Source: an uncultured Clostridia bacterium
GTDB taxonomy: Bacteria > Bacillota > Clostridia > Christensenellales > CAG-138
NCBI GenBank assembly: GCA_937915925.1
Contig: CALGGM010000016.1
Span: 1-12,430, forward strand
DNA: 12,430 nucleotides
Direction: 5' to 3'
The translations under genes and the position numbers were made by a program. How positions within the stretch are numbered: the first letter of the stretch is position 1; every line of letters begins with the position of its first letter. The notes under the pieces are model-generated. The model worked only from the letters and a program-made list of their open reading frames with translations. It was not told the origin of the DNA and searched no databases. Below are positions 1 through 6,743 of this stretch, in pieces.

Positions 1-3000
1 TCGATCGGATGATCGCGCTTCTGCAGAAAGAGAATGTCCGCAACGACGTCCGTTCTCGCATTGGCGCGAAACGCATTGTTCGGAAGCCGAATCGCGCCTA
101 AAAGCTCCGCGCGCTGTGCAAGATACTTGCGTACAGCCGGATTCGCTTTATCCATCGTACCGCTGGAGGTAATGAACGCGACAACGCCGCCGGGACGAAC
201 CTTGTCCAACGCTTTCGCAAAGAAATAGTCGTGGATCAGAAAGTGGTTCTTATCGTACCGCTTGTCTGCAAGCGAATAGTCCCCGAACGGCACGTTGCCA
301 ATCGCAACGTCAAAGAAGCTGTCGGGATAGACGGATTCTTCAAAGCCCTCAATGCGGATGTTCGCGTTCTGATAGAGCTGCTTTGCGATCCTTCCTGTCA
401 GATCGTCCAGTTCCACACCGTAGAGTTTGCTTTGCGCCATGTTTTCCGGCAGCATTCCGAAGAAGTTGCCAATTCCGCAGGACGGCTCCAGAATATTGCC
501 TGTCTGAAAGCCCATGTTGCCGATTGCTTCATACATGGCACGGATGACGATCGGGGAGGTGTAGTGCGCGTTCAGCGTGGAAGCCCGTGCGGATTCGTAT
601 TCCCGATCCGTCAGCAGGTCTTTGAGTTCAGCATACTCGCTTTGCCACTGCTCTTTGGAATCGTCGAACGCATCCGGCAAACCGCCCCAGCCGACATATT
701 GCGACAGAACGGCTTGTTCCTCCGGCGTCGCAAGACGGTTCTCGGATTCGATCGCCTTGAGCGTCCGGATTGCGGCGACGTTTCTCTGAAACTTTGTCTT
801 TGCGCCGCCTTCGCCCAAATGATCGTCGGTGATCCGGAAATCGGTTCGCTTGTTCACGGTCGGCGCGGCTGGGATCGGTTCCGGCTCTTGGAACTCGCGT
901 TCCCATGACGGGCGCAGGTCGATCACAATGCTGTGCAGCTTGACCGGTTCTTCCTGTGGAGCGGCTGCTTCGGGTTGTTCCACCGTGGCAGGCGGAAACT
1001 CCGTCGTTTGGGGTTCCTCTTGGGCCGGTTCCTGGGACTGCTGTTCCGGAGGAATAAACATTGCATTTCGCCGATCCTCTTTCAACAGCCGTTCAAAGTT
1101 CGCTTTGCTCTCAGTACGGAAGATCGGATACCGGATCGTCGGATCGATCAGTTCGACGTGCATGGCTGTCACGTTCGTGATCCGAAACTCTGTACCGTCC
1201 AGATAGACGGTATCGTCCACGGCATACGGACGATAGAGCACAGAGGATCCATTTGGATCATCCGGCAGCAGTTCATCCTCCCAAATAACGTCTTCCACAG
1301 GGGAAGGGATGGCTTCGCGCTTTCCACCGAACAGGGAGAACTCGCCCTTGCGGTATGCAGTCAGATTCTCCACGGCTTTATGACGATCCTCATATCCGCG
1401 ATCAGTGGAAAGCGAATTGACTTCCAGAGAAACGAGCGTATCAAGGATCGCTTTAACACGAGCGGGATCGGTCAGCTGCTTCTGTACCTCTGCAACGCAT
1501 TCCCAGTAATCCCCGATCGGATTCTTGGAGAATGGATGCTCGTATGTGTTCGGCGCATCTAAAAAGACATTCACGATCATGCGGGCAATCTGCTTGTGTT
1601 CGTATTCGAGCATATAGTCCCGGTCTTTTTCCGACAGAAAGCGGTTTTGAGAAATCAGTGTTTCAATCCGCTGCCGAACCTTTGTCCAGTTCCATTCGAT
1701 CTTTGCGTATGGTTTGGACATATCGCAATGGCTGAACATGATACCTTTGGAGGTAAACTCGCCTTGATCGTTTCCGGCGAGGAATCCGTGATGCTCCCCA
1801 TGTATACCCTTGAGATGTTTTTCACGCTCGTTGCTATCAGAATGCGCAAGAAAGAACGCATAGGTTTCGAGCCGTTGTTCGGTTCCGCGTTCACTGTCAG
1901 AACCGCGTAAAAGCTTGTCGATTTCATCCAACGAGATGAATCGGCTTGGCTGCGGACTGTAATCCTCGGCAACGGAGAAGCGGATCGGTTCCCGCTGTAA
2001 GTCCTCCAGTTGGTGCAGCAGACGCATTGGACGATAGAATCGGAATCGAAGCAAATCGGGGTTTTCCTTGTGCGCTTCGGCAAAGGTGCGCCATTCGTCA
2101 ATCAGCGCTTTCAGCGATTCGGGCTGATCCATACGCGCCATGATCTGATTGCGCTCTTCGTCAAATGCACCGCTTAACGCTGTGAAGGTGGGGAGCAGAC
2201 CTTGCTCTCGTCCTTCGTCGCTGAGATCTCGTGCTGCAAAAATCAAATGTTCCGCAAGCTCCGAACGCTCGAACACATTGACACGCAGCAGCTCCTCCTG
2301 CGGCAAGAAGCGACCGAGATCCAAAAGCTCCCGGATTCGTTTTGCGGCTTCCTCCCACGAAAGCGTCATGGTCATGCCGCCTTGCACGGTGTCTCCGGCA
2401 GAGATGCGAAACCCGTCCGCGTCATACCAAACGGCGTATTGTCGGTCGTTCAGATAGAACCCTGCGCCGTTGGTGCCGTAGTGTTCTTTCAGAAACGCAG
2501 CGTTTTCCTCCGGCGTGTGATCCTTTGCAAAATACGCGCAGATGATCAGCCGACTGTTTTTGTCGTTCGCGCCGATTGTCAGCGCTTCGTCAATTACCTG
2601 CTGTGAATAGCGCAAGGAGAGCGTTCCTGTGCTTGCCGTCTCCGGCGTAACCTCCTGTAAATCAAAAAGGGACATCTGCGGCGTCGTTGGTTTTGTCCGC
2701 CTGACATCCCGTTTGAATTGCTGTTCCTGTTCGGAGGTATCAAACAAAGAAGCGGGGAATGCTTCTTCCACCGCTTCTTCATCTGTGTCTTGGATCAGTT
2801 GTAAATCAGCTCCGCCGTCACGATCTCCTCGGCGCGGCTCCTGATATTGTTCATCCGCTGTACCCATGCCATTTGATCGGTTGCTTTGAGCTGTTCCGTT
2901 ACGCCCTCCACCTGTGCCACCTTTCCGGTCAGGGCTTCGATCTGCTCCTTGCAGAGATTGTTGATCTCCAGAAGGTGCTGGGTGAGCTTGCCCGACAGCA

Positions 3001-3965
3001 CGAGCGCCGTCAGCGTTCCGTCCTTCTTTTCCTCCAGATACCGCTTCCGCATCCGTCCGTACTTGCCGATCGATCCCGTCGGTTCGGGATCGAGAACCAG
3101 GTTCGGGATCTGTACGTTCCCGACTTGCGTGTAGGTCAATTCCATTGATTTTGCTCCTTTCGCTGTTCTTTTCACCTGCATTATCGCCGATTGTGTTTTC
3201 ATTTGCGAGGATGTCGCGGGATTCTTTTTCAATCTGCCGGACACTGCGCTCAATCTGGCGTAAGATCATCTCGGAAATATCACTCGTCGCTTCTCCAAGC
3301 CGTGATATGGTTTCGATCGTATCGAACTGTGTGATCGGTTCAAAATCATCGTCGGTCAGGTATATGTCGGCGTCATAGCCGAGACGCTTCAATACCGTAT
3401 ATGCGACGGAGACGCCGAGCAGCAGTTGGAAGGTAACATCCACACCGTCCGTCCCGGACAGCTCGCTGCCGCCGAGTTCCTTCAGAAGGGCGTCGAGATA
3501 ATCCTTCTGGTTATCCGTGACAGCGTTCAGCGCTGTTCCGAACACTGCGGAGGTCAGATCGGTCACGCCGCCGAGATCTCCGAAGCTGTTCTCCAGTTCC
3601 TCCGAAATCCGAGCGTGCATCTCCTGCGTCGGCTGCCACAGCTTTAAGGGCGTGTTCTGCCGGGAGTCCGTGTCCGACACGTCGAACACATACCGCAGAT
3701 GCGATTTCTCGTCTGACGTGTCGATCAGCGCGATACCCTTTGCGCCTTTGTTGACCCAACGGTGCAGGCGCTCGTTCCACATTCCGATCTCCGCGCAGGC
3801 GGTGGCTTCCGGTTTCTGCGCATGGATCAGCACCTGATCCCGAAACGGGTATTTATAGAGCCATGCAGCGGAATCCAGAAACGCTTTCCAATGATCGGGC
3901 GAGGAGGCGACGGACAGGGTGGCGTCAAGTGCCAGGCGTGAAATACGTTCCAGTTTCGTTGCCAT
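1..3965 (-). CDS. Giant ArdC-like / N6-DNA-methylase(-helicase) protein, 3' end beyond window
   Basis: The ORF is open for 1321 codons and runs off the left edge. It starts at ATG 3965, 9 nt after AGGAGG (3980-3975); an in-frame ATG at 3974 abuts that site and is less likely. The N-terminus (about 1-80, with YPFRDQVLIHAQ and KGAKGIALID) resembles the ArdC-like start of large mobile-element proteins. About 274-390 is a G/R/D/Q/S-rich linker whose DNA also encodes tnpV. About 425-1000 holds family-specific segments (TPQMSLFDLQ; AKIEWNWTKV) and a P/E/Q-rich spacer. From about 1080 come YVGWGGLPDAF, LNAHYTSP, methylase motif I ILEPSCGIGNFF (about 1157) and motif-IV-like NVPFGDY (about 1222). Known relatives continue into an SNF2/DEAD-type helicase, which would lie outside the window. 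It follows the 282-aa gene after 13 bp. It probably modifies or remodels element DNA (inference); the family call is secure, the activity is not. Confidence 0.9.
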   Translation of the reverse strand, partial: MATKLERISRLALDATLSVASSPDHWKAFLDSAAWLYKYPFRDQVLIHAQKPEATACAEIGMWNERLHRWVNKGAKGIALIDTSDEKSHLRYVFDVSDTDSRQNTPLKLWQPTQEMHARISEELENSFGDLGGVTDLTSAVFGTALNAVTDNQKDYLDALLKELGGSELSGTDGVDVTFQLLLGVSVAYTVLKRLGYDADIYLTDDDFEPITQFDTIETISRLGEATSDISEMILRQIERSVRQIEKESRDILANENTIGDNAGEKNSERSKINGIDLHASRERTDPEPGSRSRTDGIDRQVRTDAEAVSGGKEGRNADGARAVGQAHPAPSGDQQSLQGADRSPDRKGGTGGGRNGTAQSNRSNGMGTADEQYQEPRRGDRDGGADLQLIQDTDEEAVEEAFPASLFDTSEQEQQFKRDVRRTKPTTPQMSLFDLQEVTPETASTGTLSLRYSQQVIDEALTIGANDKNSRLIICAYFAKDHTPEENAAFLKEHYGTNGAGFYLNDRQYAVWYDADGFRISAGDTVQGGMTMTLSWEEAAKRIRELLDLGRFLPQEELLRVNVFERSELAEHLIFAARDLSDEGREQGLLPTFTALSGAFDEERNQIMARMDQPESLKALIDEWRTFAEAHKENPDLLRFRFYRPMRLLHQLEDLQREPIRFSVAEDYSPQPSRFISLDEIDKLLRGSDSERGTEQRLETYAFFLAHSDSNEREKHLKGIHGEHHGFLAGNDQGEFTSKGIMFSHCDMSKPYAKIEWNWTKVRQRIETLISQNRFLSEKDRDYMLEYEHKQIARMIVNVFLDAPNTYEHPFSKNPIGDYWECVAEVQKQLTDPARVKAILDTLVSLEVNSLSTDRGYEDRHKAVENLTAYRKGEFSLFGGKREAIPSPVEDVIWEDELLPDDPNGSSVLYRPYAVDDTVYLDGTEFRITNVTAMHVELIDPTIRYPIFRTESKANFERLLKEDRRNAMFIPPEQQSQEPAQEEPQTTEFPPATVEQPEAAAPQEEPVKLHSIVIDLRPSWEREFQEPEPIPAAPTVNKRTDFRITDDHLGEGGAKTKFQRNVAAIRTLKAIESENRLATPEEQAVLSQYVGWGGLPDAFDDSKEQWQSEYAELKDLLTDREYESARASTLNAHYTSPIVIRAMYEAIGNMGFQTGNILEPSCGIGNFFGMLPENMAQSKLYGVELDDLTGRIAKQLYQNANIRIEGFEESVYPDSFFDVAIGNVPFGDYSLADKRYDKNHFLIHDYFFAKALDKVRPGGVVAFITSSGTMDKANPAVRKYLAQRAELLGAIRLPNNAFRANARTDVVADILFLQKRDHPI
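2795..3145 (-). CDS. tnpV: TnpV family protein, nested out of frame inside the giant ORF
   Basis: A 116-aa protein matching the TnpV ('transposon-encoded protein TnpV') family as I know it: start MELTYTQVG, then IPNL, the KYGRMRKRYLEE block, LLSGKL-like VLSGKLTQHL, and the C-terminus DQMAWVQRMNNIRSRAEEI..ELIYN. The start is ATG 3145, 8 nt after AAAGGAG (3160-3154); a TTG extension to 3253 adds non-family sequence and was not used. The molecular function is not established; despite the name it is not a transposase. The whole gene lies within the giant methylase ORF, same strand, shifted +1. Third codon positions here are mostly G or C, so this looks like the codon-biased, selected frame, and the linker in the other frame looks derived. 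Mostly helical and charged, probably cytoplasmic. The identity is firm; expression from this nested position is inferred from the ribosome binding site. Confidence 0.85.
   Translation of the reverse strand: MELTYTQVGNVQIPNLVLDPEPTGSIGKYGRMRKRYLEEKKDGTLTALVLSGKLTQHLLEINNLCKEQIEALTGKVAQVEGVTEQLKATDQMAWVQRMNNIRSRAEEIVTAELIYN
3154..3160 (-). promoter_or_regulatory. Shine-Dalgarno of nested tnpV
   Basis: AAAGGAG on the minus strand, 8 nt before the tnpV ATG and located inside the coding sequence of the giant ORF. It decides the tnpV start and argues that tnpV is translated independently, not reached by frameshifting. Confidence 0.75.
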
Positions 3966-3974
3966 GCATGGCAT

Positions 3975-3980
3975 CCTCCT
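3975..3980 (-). promoter_or_regulatory. Shine-Dalgarno of the giant ORF, overlapping the upstream stop
   Basis: AGGAGG shares two bases with the TAG stop (3981-3979) of the 282-aa gene. It is followed by ATG-CCA-TGC-ATG, all in one frame. The spacing of 9 nt favours the second ATG (3965) as start; the first ATG touches the site directly. Confidence 0.75.
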
Positions 3981-4827
3981 ATCTTTCAAAGTTGTCCTTT
4001 GTTTGTTCTTGATTGTGGTTCATATAGTCTTTCAGCGTCATCTGCCCGCCCGGAGCGAAGTTCAGATCATACTCTCCGAGAAGGTAACATCCGTCCCCGT
4101 TCAAAGGCACGGGCTGATCGGTCAGAATCGTTCCCATGTGATTGACCGCGATATGCATTGCAATCTCACAGGCGTACCCGTTCTCACCGTCTTCGCGCAC
4201 TTCGTACCGATAGATGCCTTCCGGAACCGTTTTAGGATCAATCCGGCAGTTGTGAAACAAGGCCGGATGATCAAACAGCTGGATGCAATCGAATTCTTCC
4301 ATCCGTGCATCCAGTAAACGGGTTGCAGATCTAAACTGACCGTTCTCGTCGTACATGGCGGGGTTCGCGCCGGGCACGTCCCAGCCGAACATACTGCCGC
4401 AGACCATAGCGGCGCATTGCGCCTTCGTCAGTTCATACTGTGCATTTCTGAACGCTGCGGTATCCTCGTTTCGCTTCCGATCGCCGGGTACATTCCAATC
4501 GGACGGATAGTAGCCTGTCATGCCGCGACGAATGTTGACCAGATCGCCGGTAGAGGTAAGAACTGCCATACAGGAGGCAGGCAACGGAAACTGAAGTCCG
4601 GTCTTCTGTTCAAGCTGTTCCACAAGCGTGTCGCAGCGTTCGAGGTAGATGCGATATGCGGCTTGTTCCGAGGTTTCGAGAATGCGACCGTAAAGCTCAT
4701 CTGGATTGCGCTGATCGTACAGACAGATTGCAAAGCGTTTCTGCATAGTGGGGTATTCAAGCAAAACAACGCCTTTGTCCCCAACGGGGAAGCGCTCCTT
4801 GATGTTGTAGGTTTCGATACTGTTCAT
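3979..4827 (-). CDS. Accessory protein with LPD28-like C-terminal region
   Basis: A 282-aa protein starting at ATG 4827, with GGAG 9 nt upstream, 3 bp after the DUF3846 gene. The N-terminal half has conserved-looking blocks (GDKGVVLLEYP, DQRNPDELYGRI, a Tyr-rich AAYRIYLERCDTLVEQLE, RRGMTGYYPSDWN, CGSMFGWDVPGANP). I know these from Clostridial mobile elements but cannot tie them to a biochemical activity. The C-terminal part (about 175-260: IQLFDHPALFHNCRID, VPEGIYRYEVRED, AVNHMGTIL) resembles the large polyvalent-protein-associated domain LPD28. There is no signal peptide or membrane segment, so it is probably cytoplasmic. Its stop overlaps the ribosome binding site of the giant methylase gene, so the two are probably translationally coupled and may act together. 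Coding status is certain, the domain call moderately so, the function unknown. Confidence 0.85.
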   Translation of the reverse strand: MNSIETYNIKERFPVGDKGVVLLEYPTMQKRFAICLYDQRNPDELYGRILETSEQAAYRIYLERCDTLVEQLEQKTGLQFPLPASCMAVLTSTGDLVNIRRGMTGYYPSDWNVPGDRKRNEDTAAFRNAQYELTKAQCAAMVCGSMFGWDVPGANPAMYDENGQFRSATRLLDARMEEFDCIQLFDHPALFHNCRIDPKTVPEGIYRYEVREDGENGYACEIAMHIAVNHMGTILTDQPVPLNGDGCYLLGEYDLNFAPGGQMTLKDYMNHNQEQTKDNFER

Positions 4828-4830
4828 GCG

Positions 4831-5235
4831 TCACCGCTCCATTTCATCTCCGCTGGAGAACGTGAACTCATCCGTCACATACGGCAGAACGAGCAAACCG
4901 CTGTTGGTTCGGATAAACACCTCCGGCTGTGCGAAAATGTCCCGATACTTTTCGATCATCTCGTCAGAGAGAGAATCGAAGTCCTCGTATCCAATTCCGA
5001 CGATCAGAAACGGTCCGGCGATTGCATCGAATATCTCGCCGTCATCGTCCCGCAAAGCTCGGTTCAGTTCCATACCGAGCAGTTTACCGTCGTCGTTACA
5101 AAGAATCGCAACAGGATCTGCATACGGATAAATCGCCTGTACGGTTCCTTCGACCTCTTTCTGCAACGATTGATAGCCGGGATCGATTTCTTTCACAAAC
5201 GGCGGCTTATATTGCTCAACGCGAAGTACCTTCAT
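4831..5235 (-). CDS. DUF3846 domain protein
   Basis: A 134-aa acidic protein. The DUF3846 signature spans nearly its full length: KEIDPGYQSLQKEVEG, AIYPYADPVAILCNDDGK, GMELNRALRDDDGEIFD and IAGPFLIVGI, followed by a LSDEMIEKY tail. The start ATG 5235 has GGGAG about 10 nt upstream and overlaps the end of the 236-aa gene by 20 bp, a typical coupled junction. DUF3846 is a small domain of unknown function common on phages, plasmids and integrative elements, sometimes fused to ArdC-like or polyvalent proteins. Here it stands alone, two genes upstream of the giant ArdC-like/methylase ORF. Soluble, no export signal. The family call is confident; no activity can be inferred. Confidence 0.88.
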   Translation of the reverse strand: MKVLRVEQYKPPFVKEIDPGYQSLQKEVEGTVQAIYPYADPVAILCNDDGKLLGMELNRALRDDDGEIFDAIAGPFLIVGIGYEDFDSLSDEMIEKYRDIFAQPEVFIRTNSGLLVLPYVTDEFTFSSGDEMER

Positions 5236-5926
5236 ATTCGCGGTGCTCCCTTCCGGGCTTTGAAAGCGGCTGTCCTACCGGCTCAACCGTGTTGCCCTGG
5301 TATTCCATCTGCTCGGCAAACTCGCAGATGTGGTACAAGTTTTTGCCGATTTCCGCGTGATAGTCGTCGATATAACGGCAGACACGCTCCGCCGAAGATC
5401 CGTCCTTGTGCCGAATCCGAATCTTGCCGCCGTCCGGTATGCGGAACAACTCGTGATAGCGAGAATCAATGAACCGGATGCCTTTTTGTGCTTCCGAAAA
5501 ATGCTGATCGAGCCACTCGCGCTTGTAGGCGTAGATATAGGCGTTGTACTCGCCTTTGTTCGGGTTCAGTCGGCACAAATACGAATACTGATCCGTATCC
5601 ACGCGGATACCGAAGCTGCGCCCGTCTGTCATTTGACAGGACGGATGGCTGTAGCAGTATCTTGCAAGCGCCTTGCGATCCTTGAGAATCCCGTTATAAT
5701 CCGGATCGAAACGAAGAGCGCGGATCACTTCGTCGAACTCGTCCTTGAATGCCTGCGTTTTCAGTTCTGTATTGTGATCGTCCCATGTGGTAAAGAACCC
5801 GTTGCCGTCAGTGTCCATATCTGCGCGCAGATGCCCGATCAGACCGGACCTCGATTCAATCGACGTAGACTGGGAATAGGTATAGAGTTGTTCGTTCGGG
5901 AGAATGTCCCATATTTCAAGATCCAT
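5216..5926 (-). CDS. Conserved mobile-element protein of unknown function (possible LPD-type domain)
   Basis: A 236-aa protein starting at ATG 5926, 7 nt after AAGGAGGG; an in-frame ATG at 5932 is only 1 nt from that site and is disfavoured. The first codons overlap the end of the HTH gene by 11 bp. The N-terminus (DLEIWDILPNEQ, GLIGHLRADMD) and the core (FDEVIRALRFD, RKALARYCYSHP, FGIRVDTDQYSYLCRLNP) are followed by GIRFIDSRYHELFRIPDGGKI, then CRYIDDYHAEIG and YHICEFAEQME. I recognise the pattern from Clostridial conjugative elements. The middle may correspond to one of the large polyvalent-protein-associated domains (an LPD25-like assignment is only tentative). No membrane or export signal. 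Function unknown; the operon position suggests work with the DUF3846, LPD28-like and methylase proteins. Confidence 0.82.
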   Translation of the reverse strand: MDLEIWDILPNEQLYTYSQSTSIESRSGLIGHLRADMDTDGNGFFTTWDDHNTELKTQAFKDEFDEVIRALRFDPDYNGILKDRKALARYCYSHPSCQMTDGRSFGIRVDTDQYSYLCRLNPNKGEYNAYIYAYKREWLDQHFSEAQKGIRFIDSRYHELFRIPDGGKIRIRHKDGSSAERVCRYIDDYHAEIGKNLYHICEFAEQMEYQGNTVEPVGQPLSKPGREHREYEGTSR

Positions 5927-6137
5927 TGGCATCCCTCCTTAATTGTGGTTGTTCATGCGCTTTCAGCCATTCCAGCAAGCTGTCGCGGAGGACAAACCGC
6001 TGATTCCCGATTACGACGAATGGGAACGATTCGTCTTTTTCCAGTACAGACAAGCTGTAATTCGTCAGGTTCAAAGCGCATATTAGTTCGCGGATGGTTA
6101 GGATAGGCGGGAACTGATTAGTGATCACGCTGTTCAT
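5916..6137 (-). CDS. Small excisionase-like helix-turn-helix protein
   Basis: A 73-aa protein with the layout of MerR-like/excisionase 'HTH_17' domains: LTIRELICALNLTNYSLSVL (helix-turn-helix), a short wing region (FPFVVIGNQRFV), then the characteristic RDSLLEWLKAHE helix. It starts at ATG 6137 with a GGTAGGTG ribosome binding site that includes the stop of the 140-aa gene (8-bp gap). The last ten codons carry the ribosome binding site of the next gene. Such proteins on mobile elements act as excision directionality factors or small transcriptional regulators. No integrase is in view, so the excisionase role is only suggested. It is more diverged at the start of the recognition region than textbook examples. 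The DNA-binding fold is likely, the target unknown. Confidence 0.8.
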   Translation of the reverse strand: MNSVITNQFPPILTIRELICALNLTNYSLSVLEKDESFPFVVIGNQRFVLRDSLLEWLKAHEQPQLRRDANGS

Positions 6138-6145
6138 GTCGGCAC

Positions 6146-6568
6146 CTACCTTTCCGGTTCAGCGGTGTCATTGGAAAACAATTCGCGGTTCTGCTTGGCA
6201 AGTTCTTCGAGAAATGCCATACTTTCCTTGATCGTTTTTCCGTCCTCTCGGTATGCGACATATCCTTCCTGTTCCATCCATTGATGCGTTTCCGAATCGA
6301 ACACATGACGCCAGTTTGAGGAATCTTCACCCGTATAGGTGATCTCTCCGGAAATGGTGTACGGCTCAATCTCCGCTAGGAAGGTATAGATACTGTCTTC
6401 GTTATATTTGGCATATTCGCCAAACCAGAGGTCAAAGCTGCTTTCTGCCTTGTCGTCTGTCCAGACTTCCGGAATATCAAAGGCATCTTTTATCTTTTGA
6501 ATGAGGGTGTCTTTGTTCACGGATTTGGGAACTGTAATCATAGCGTCAAAAGTTGCGTAAAAGCTCAT
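6146..6568 (-). CDS. Unrecognised 140-aa acidic protein
   Basis: I do not recognise a named family with certainty. The start ATG 6568 has an excellent AAAGGAGG site 5 nt upstream, and the TAG stop sits inside the next gene's ribosome binding site. Visible features are an N-terminal beta-alpha unit (MSFYATFDAMITVP, then a lysine-rich helix) and a strongly acidic middle (FDLWFGEYAKYNED). A GEITYTGEDSSNWRH block then leads into a tryptophan-bearing QWMEQEG segment and a C-terminal helix. The pattern of alternating strands and helices with GED..NWR recalls small ferredoxin-like proteins common on conjugative elements, but that is only impression. Soluble and cytoplasmic. It is the first gene after the tandem hairpins and so may begin a separately expressed sub-operon. 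Confidence 0.75.
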   Translation of the reverse strand: MSFYATFDAMITVPKSVNKDTLIQKIKDAFDIPEVWTDDKAESSFDLWFGEYAKYNEDSIYTFLAEIEPYTISGEITYTGEDSSNWRHVFDSETHQWMEQEGYVAYREDGKTIKESMAFLEELAKQNRELFSNDTAEPER

Positions 6569-6586
6569 GATTCCTCCTTTCAGAAA

Positions 6587-6615
6587 GCAACCCGTGACGG
6601 TTTGTCACGGGTTGC
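6587..6615 (-). promoter_or_regulatory. Strong intercistronic hairpin (12-bp stem, 5-nt loop)
   Basis: Perfect arms GCAACCCGTGAC (6587-6598) and GTCACGGGTTGC (6604-6615) with loop GGTTT. On the transcribed (minus) side the stem is followed by TTTCTG and then the AAAGGAGG site of the 140-aa gene. There is no real U-tract, so an mRNA stabilising or processing element, or a leaky terminator, is more likely than a classical intrinsic terminator. Confidence 0.6.
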
Positions 6616-6624
6616 CGATTCAAG

Positions 6625-6643
6625 CGGTGACAGAAGGTCACCG
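6625..6643 (-). promoter_or_regulatory. Second, smaller tandem hairpin
   Basis: Arms CGGTGAC (6625-6631) and GTCACCG (6637-6643) with loop AGAAG. It lies 9 bp from the larger hairpin and shares its GTGAC/GTCAC core. On the mRNA it comes directly after the stop of the 31-aa membrane peptide gene, so it would form the 3' end of an upstream processed transcript. Confidence 0.45.
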
Positions 6644-6645
6644 AT

Positions 6646-6741
6646 TCATCGATCACTCTTTTTCTTTCTGACCTGCAGAAAGATGAAGCCGCCGATGATG
6701 ATCGCGACAAGCACGATTGCAATGATAACTTTCGGGGTCAT
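6646..6741 (-). CDS. 31-aa single-pass membrane peptide
   Basis: The protein is M-T-P-K followed by a hydrophobic stretch (VIIAIVLVAIIIGGFIFL, residues 5-22) and a basic tail QVRKKKSDR. The start ATG 6741 is 7 nt after GAGGAGG and 2 nt after the stop of the 1117-aa surface protein, whose own last codons form the ribosome binding site. The positive-inside rule predicts N-terminus out and tail in the cytoplasm, the same topology as the C-terminal anchor of the upstream surface protein. The strong ribosome binding site and tight coupling argue for a real gene despite its size. It may be a partner or chaperone of the surface protein in the membrane (inference); alternatively a small toxin-like peptide, although no antitoxin arrangement is visible. 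Confidence 0.75.
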   Translation of the reverse strand: MTPKVIIAIVLVAIIIGGFIFLQVRKKKSDR

Positions 6742-6743
6742 AC

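Noticed and set aside
1..2867. Giant methylase gene starting at ATG 2867 after tnpV, with a separate short gene at 3965-3145
   Set aside because: The frame from 3965 is continuous through tnpV into the methylase part without any stop, and ATG 2867 has no Shine-Dalgarno; a single ORF is simpler.
2795..3145. Insertion sequence or transposon inferred from the TnpV name
   Set aside because: No transposase, terminal inverted repeats or target duplications flank the gene; it is embedded within a coding sequence.
2795..3253. Longer tnpV reading from TTG 3253
   Set aside because: The extra 36 residues are unlike TnpV, have no ribosome binding site, and are the out-of-frame reading of the giant ORF; ATG 3145 has AAAGGAG at 8 nt.
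4417..5472. 351-codon ORF on the plus strand
   Set aside because: It is antisense to three tightly packed minus-strand genes with clear families and ribosome binding sites; its own translation shows no domain.
6587..6615. Classical Rho-independent terminator
   Set aside because: The stem is strong, but only TTTC follows on the transcribed side and nothing T-rich on the other, so a terminator call is not supported.
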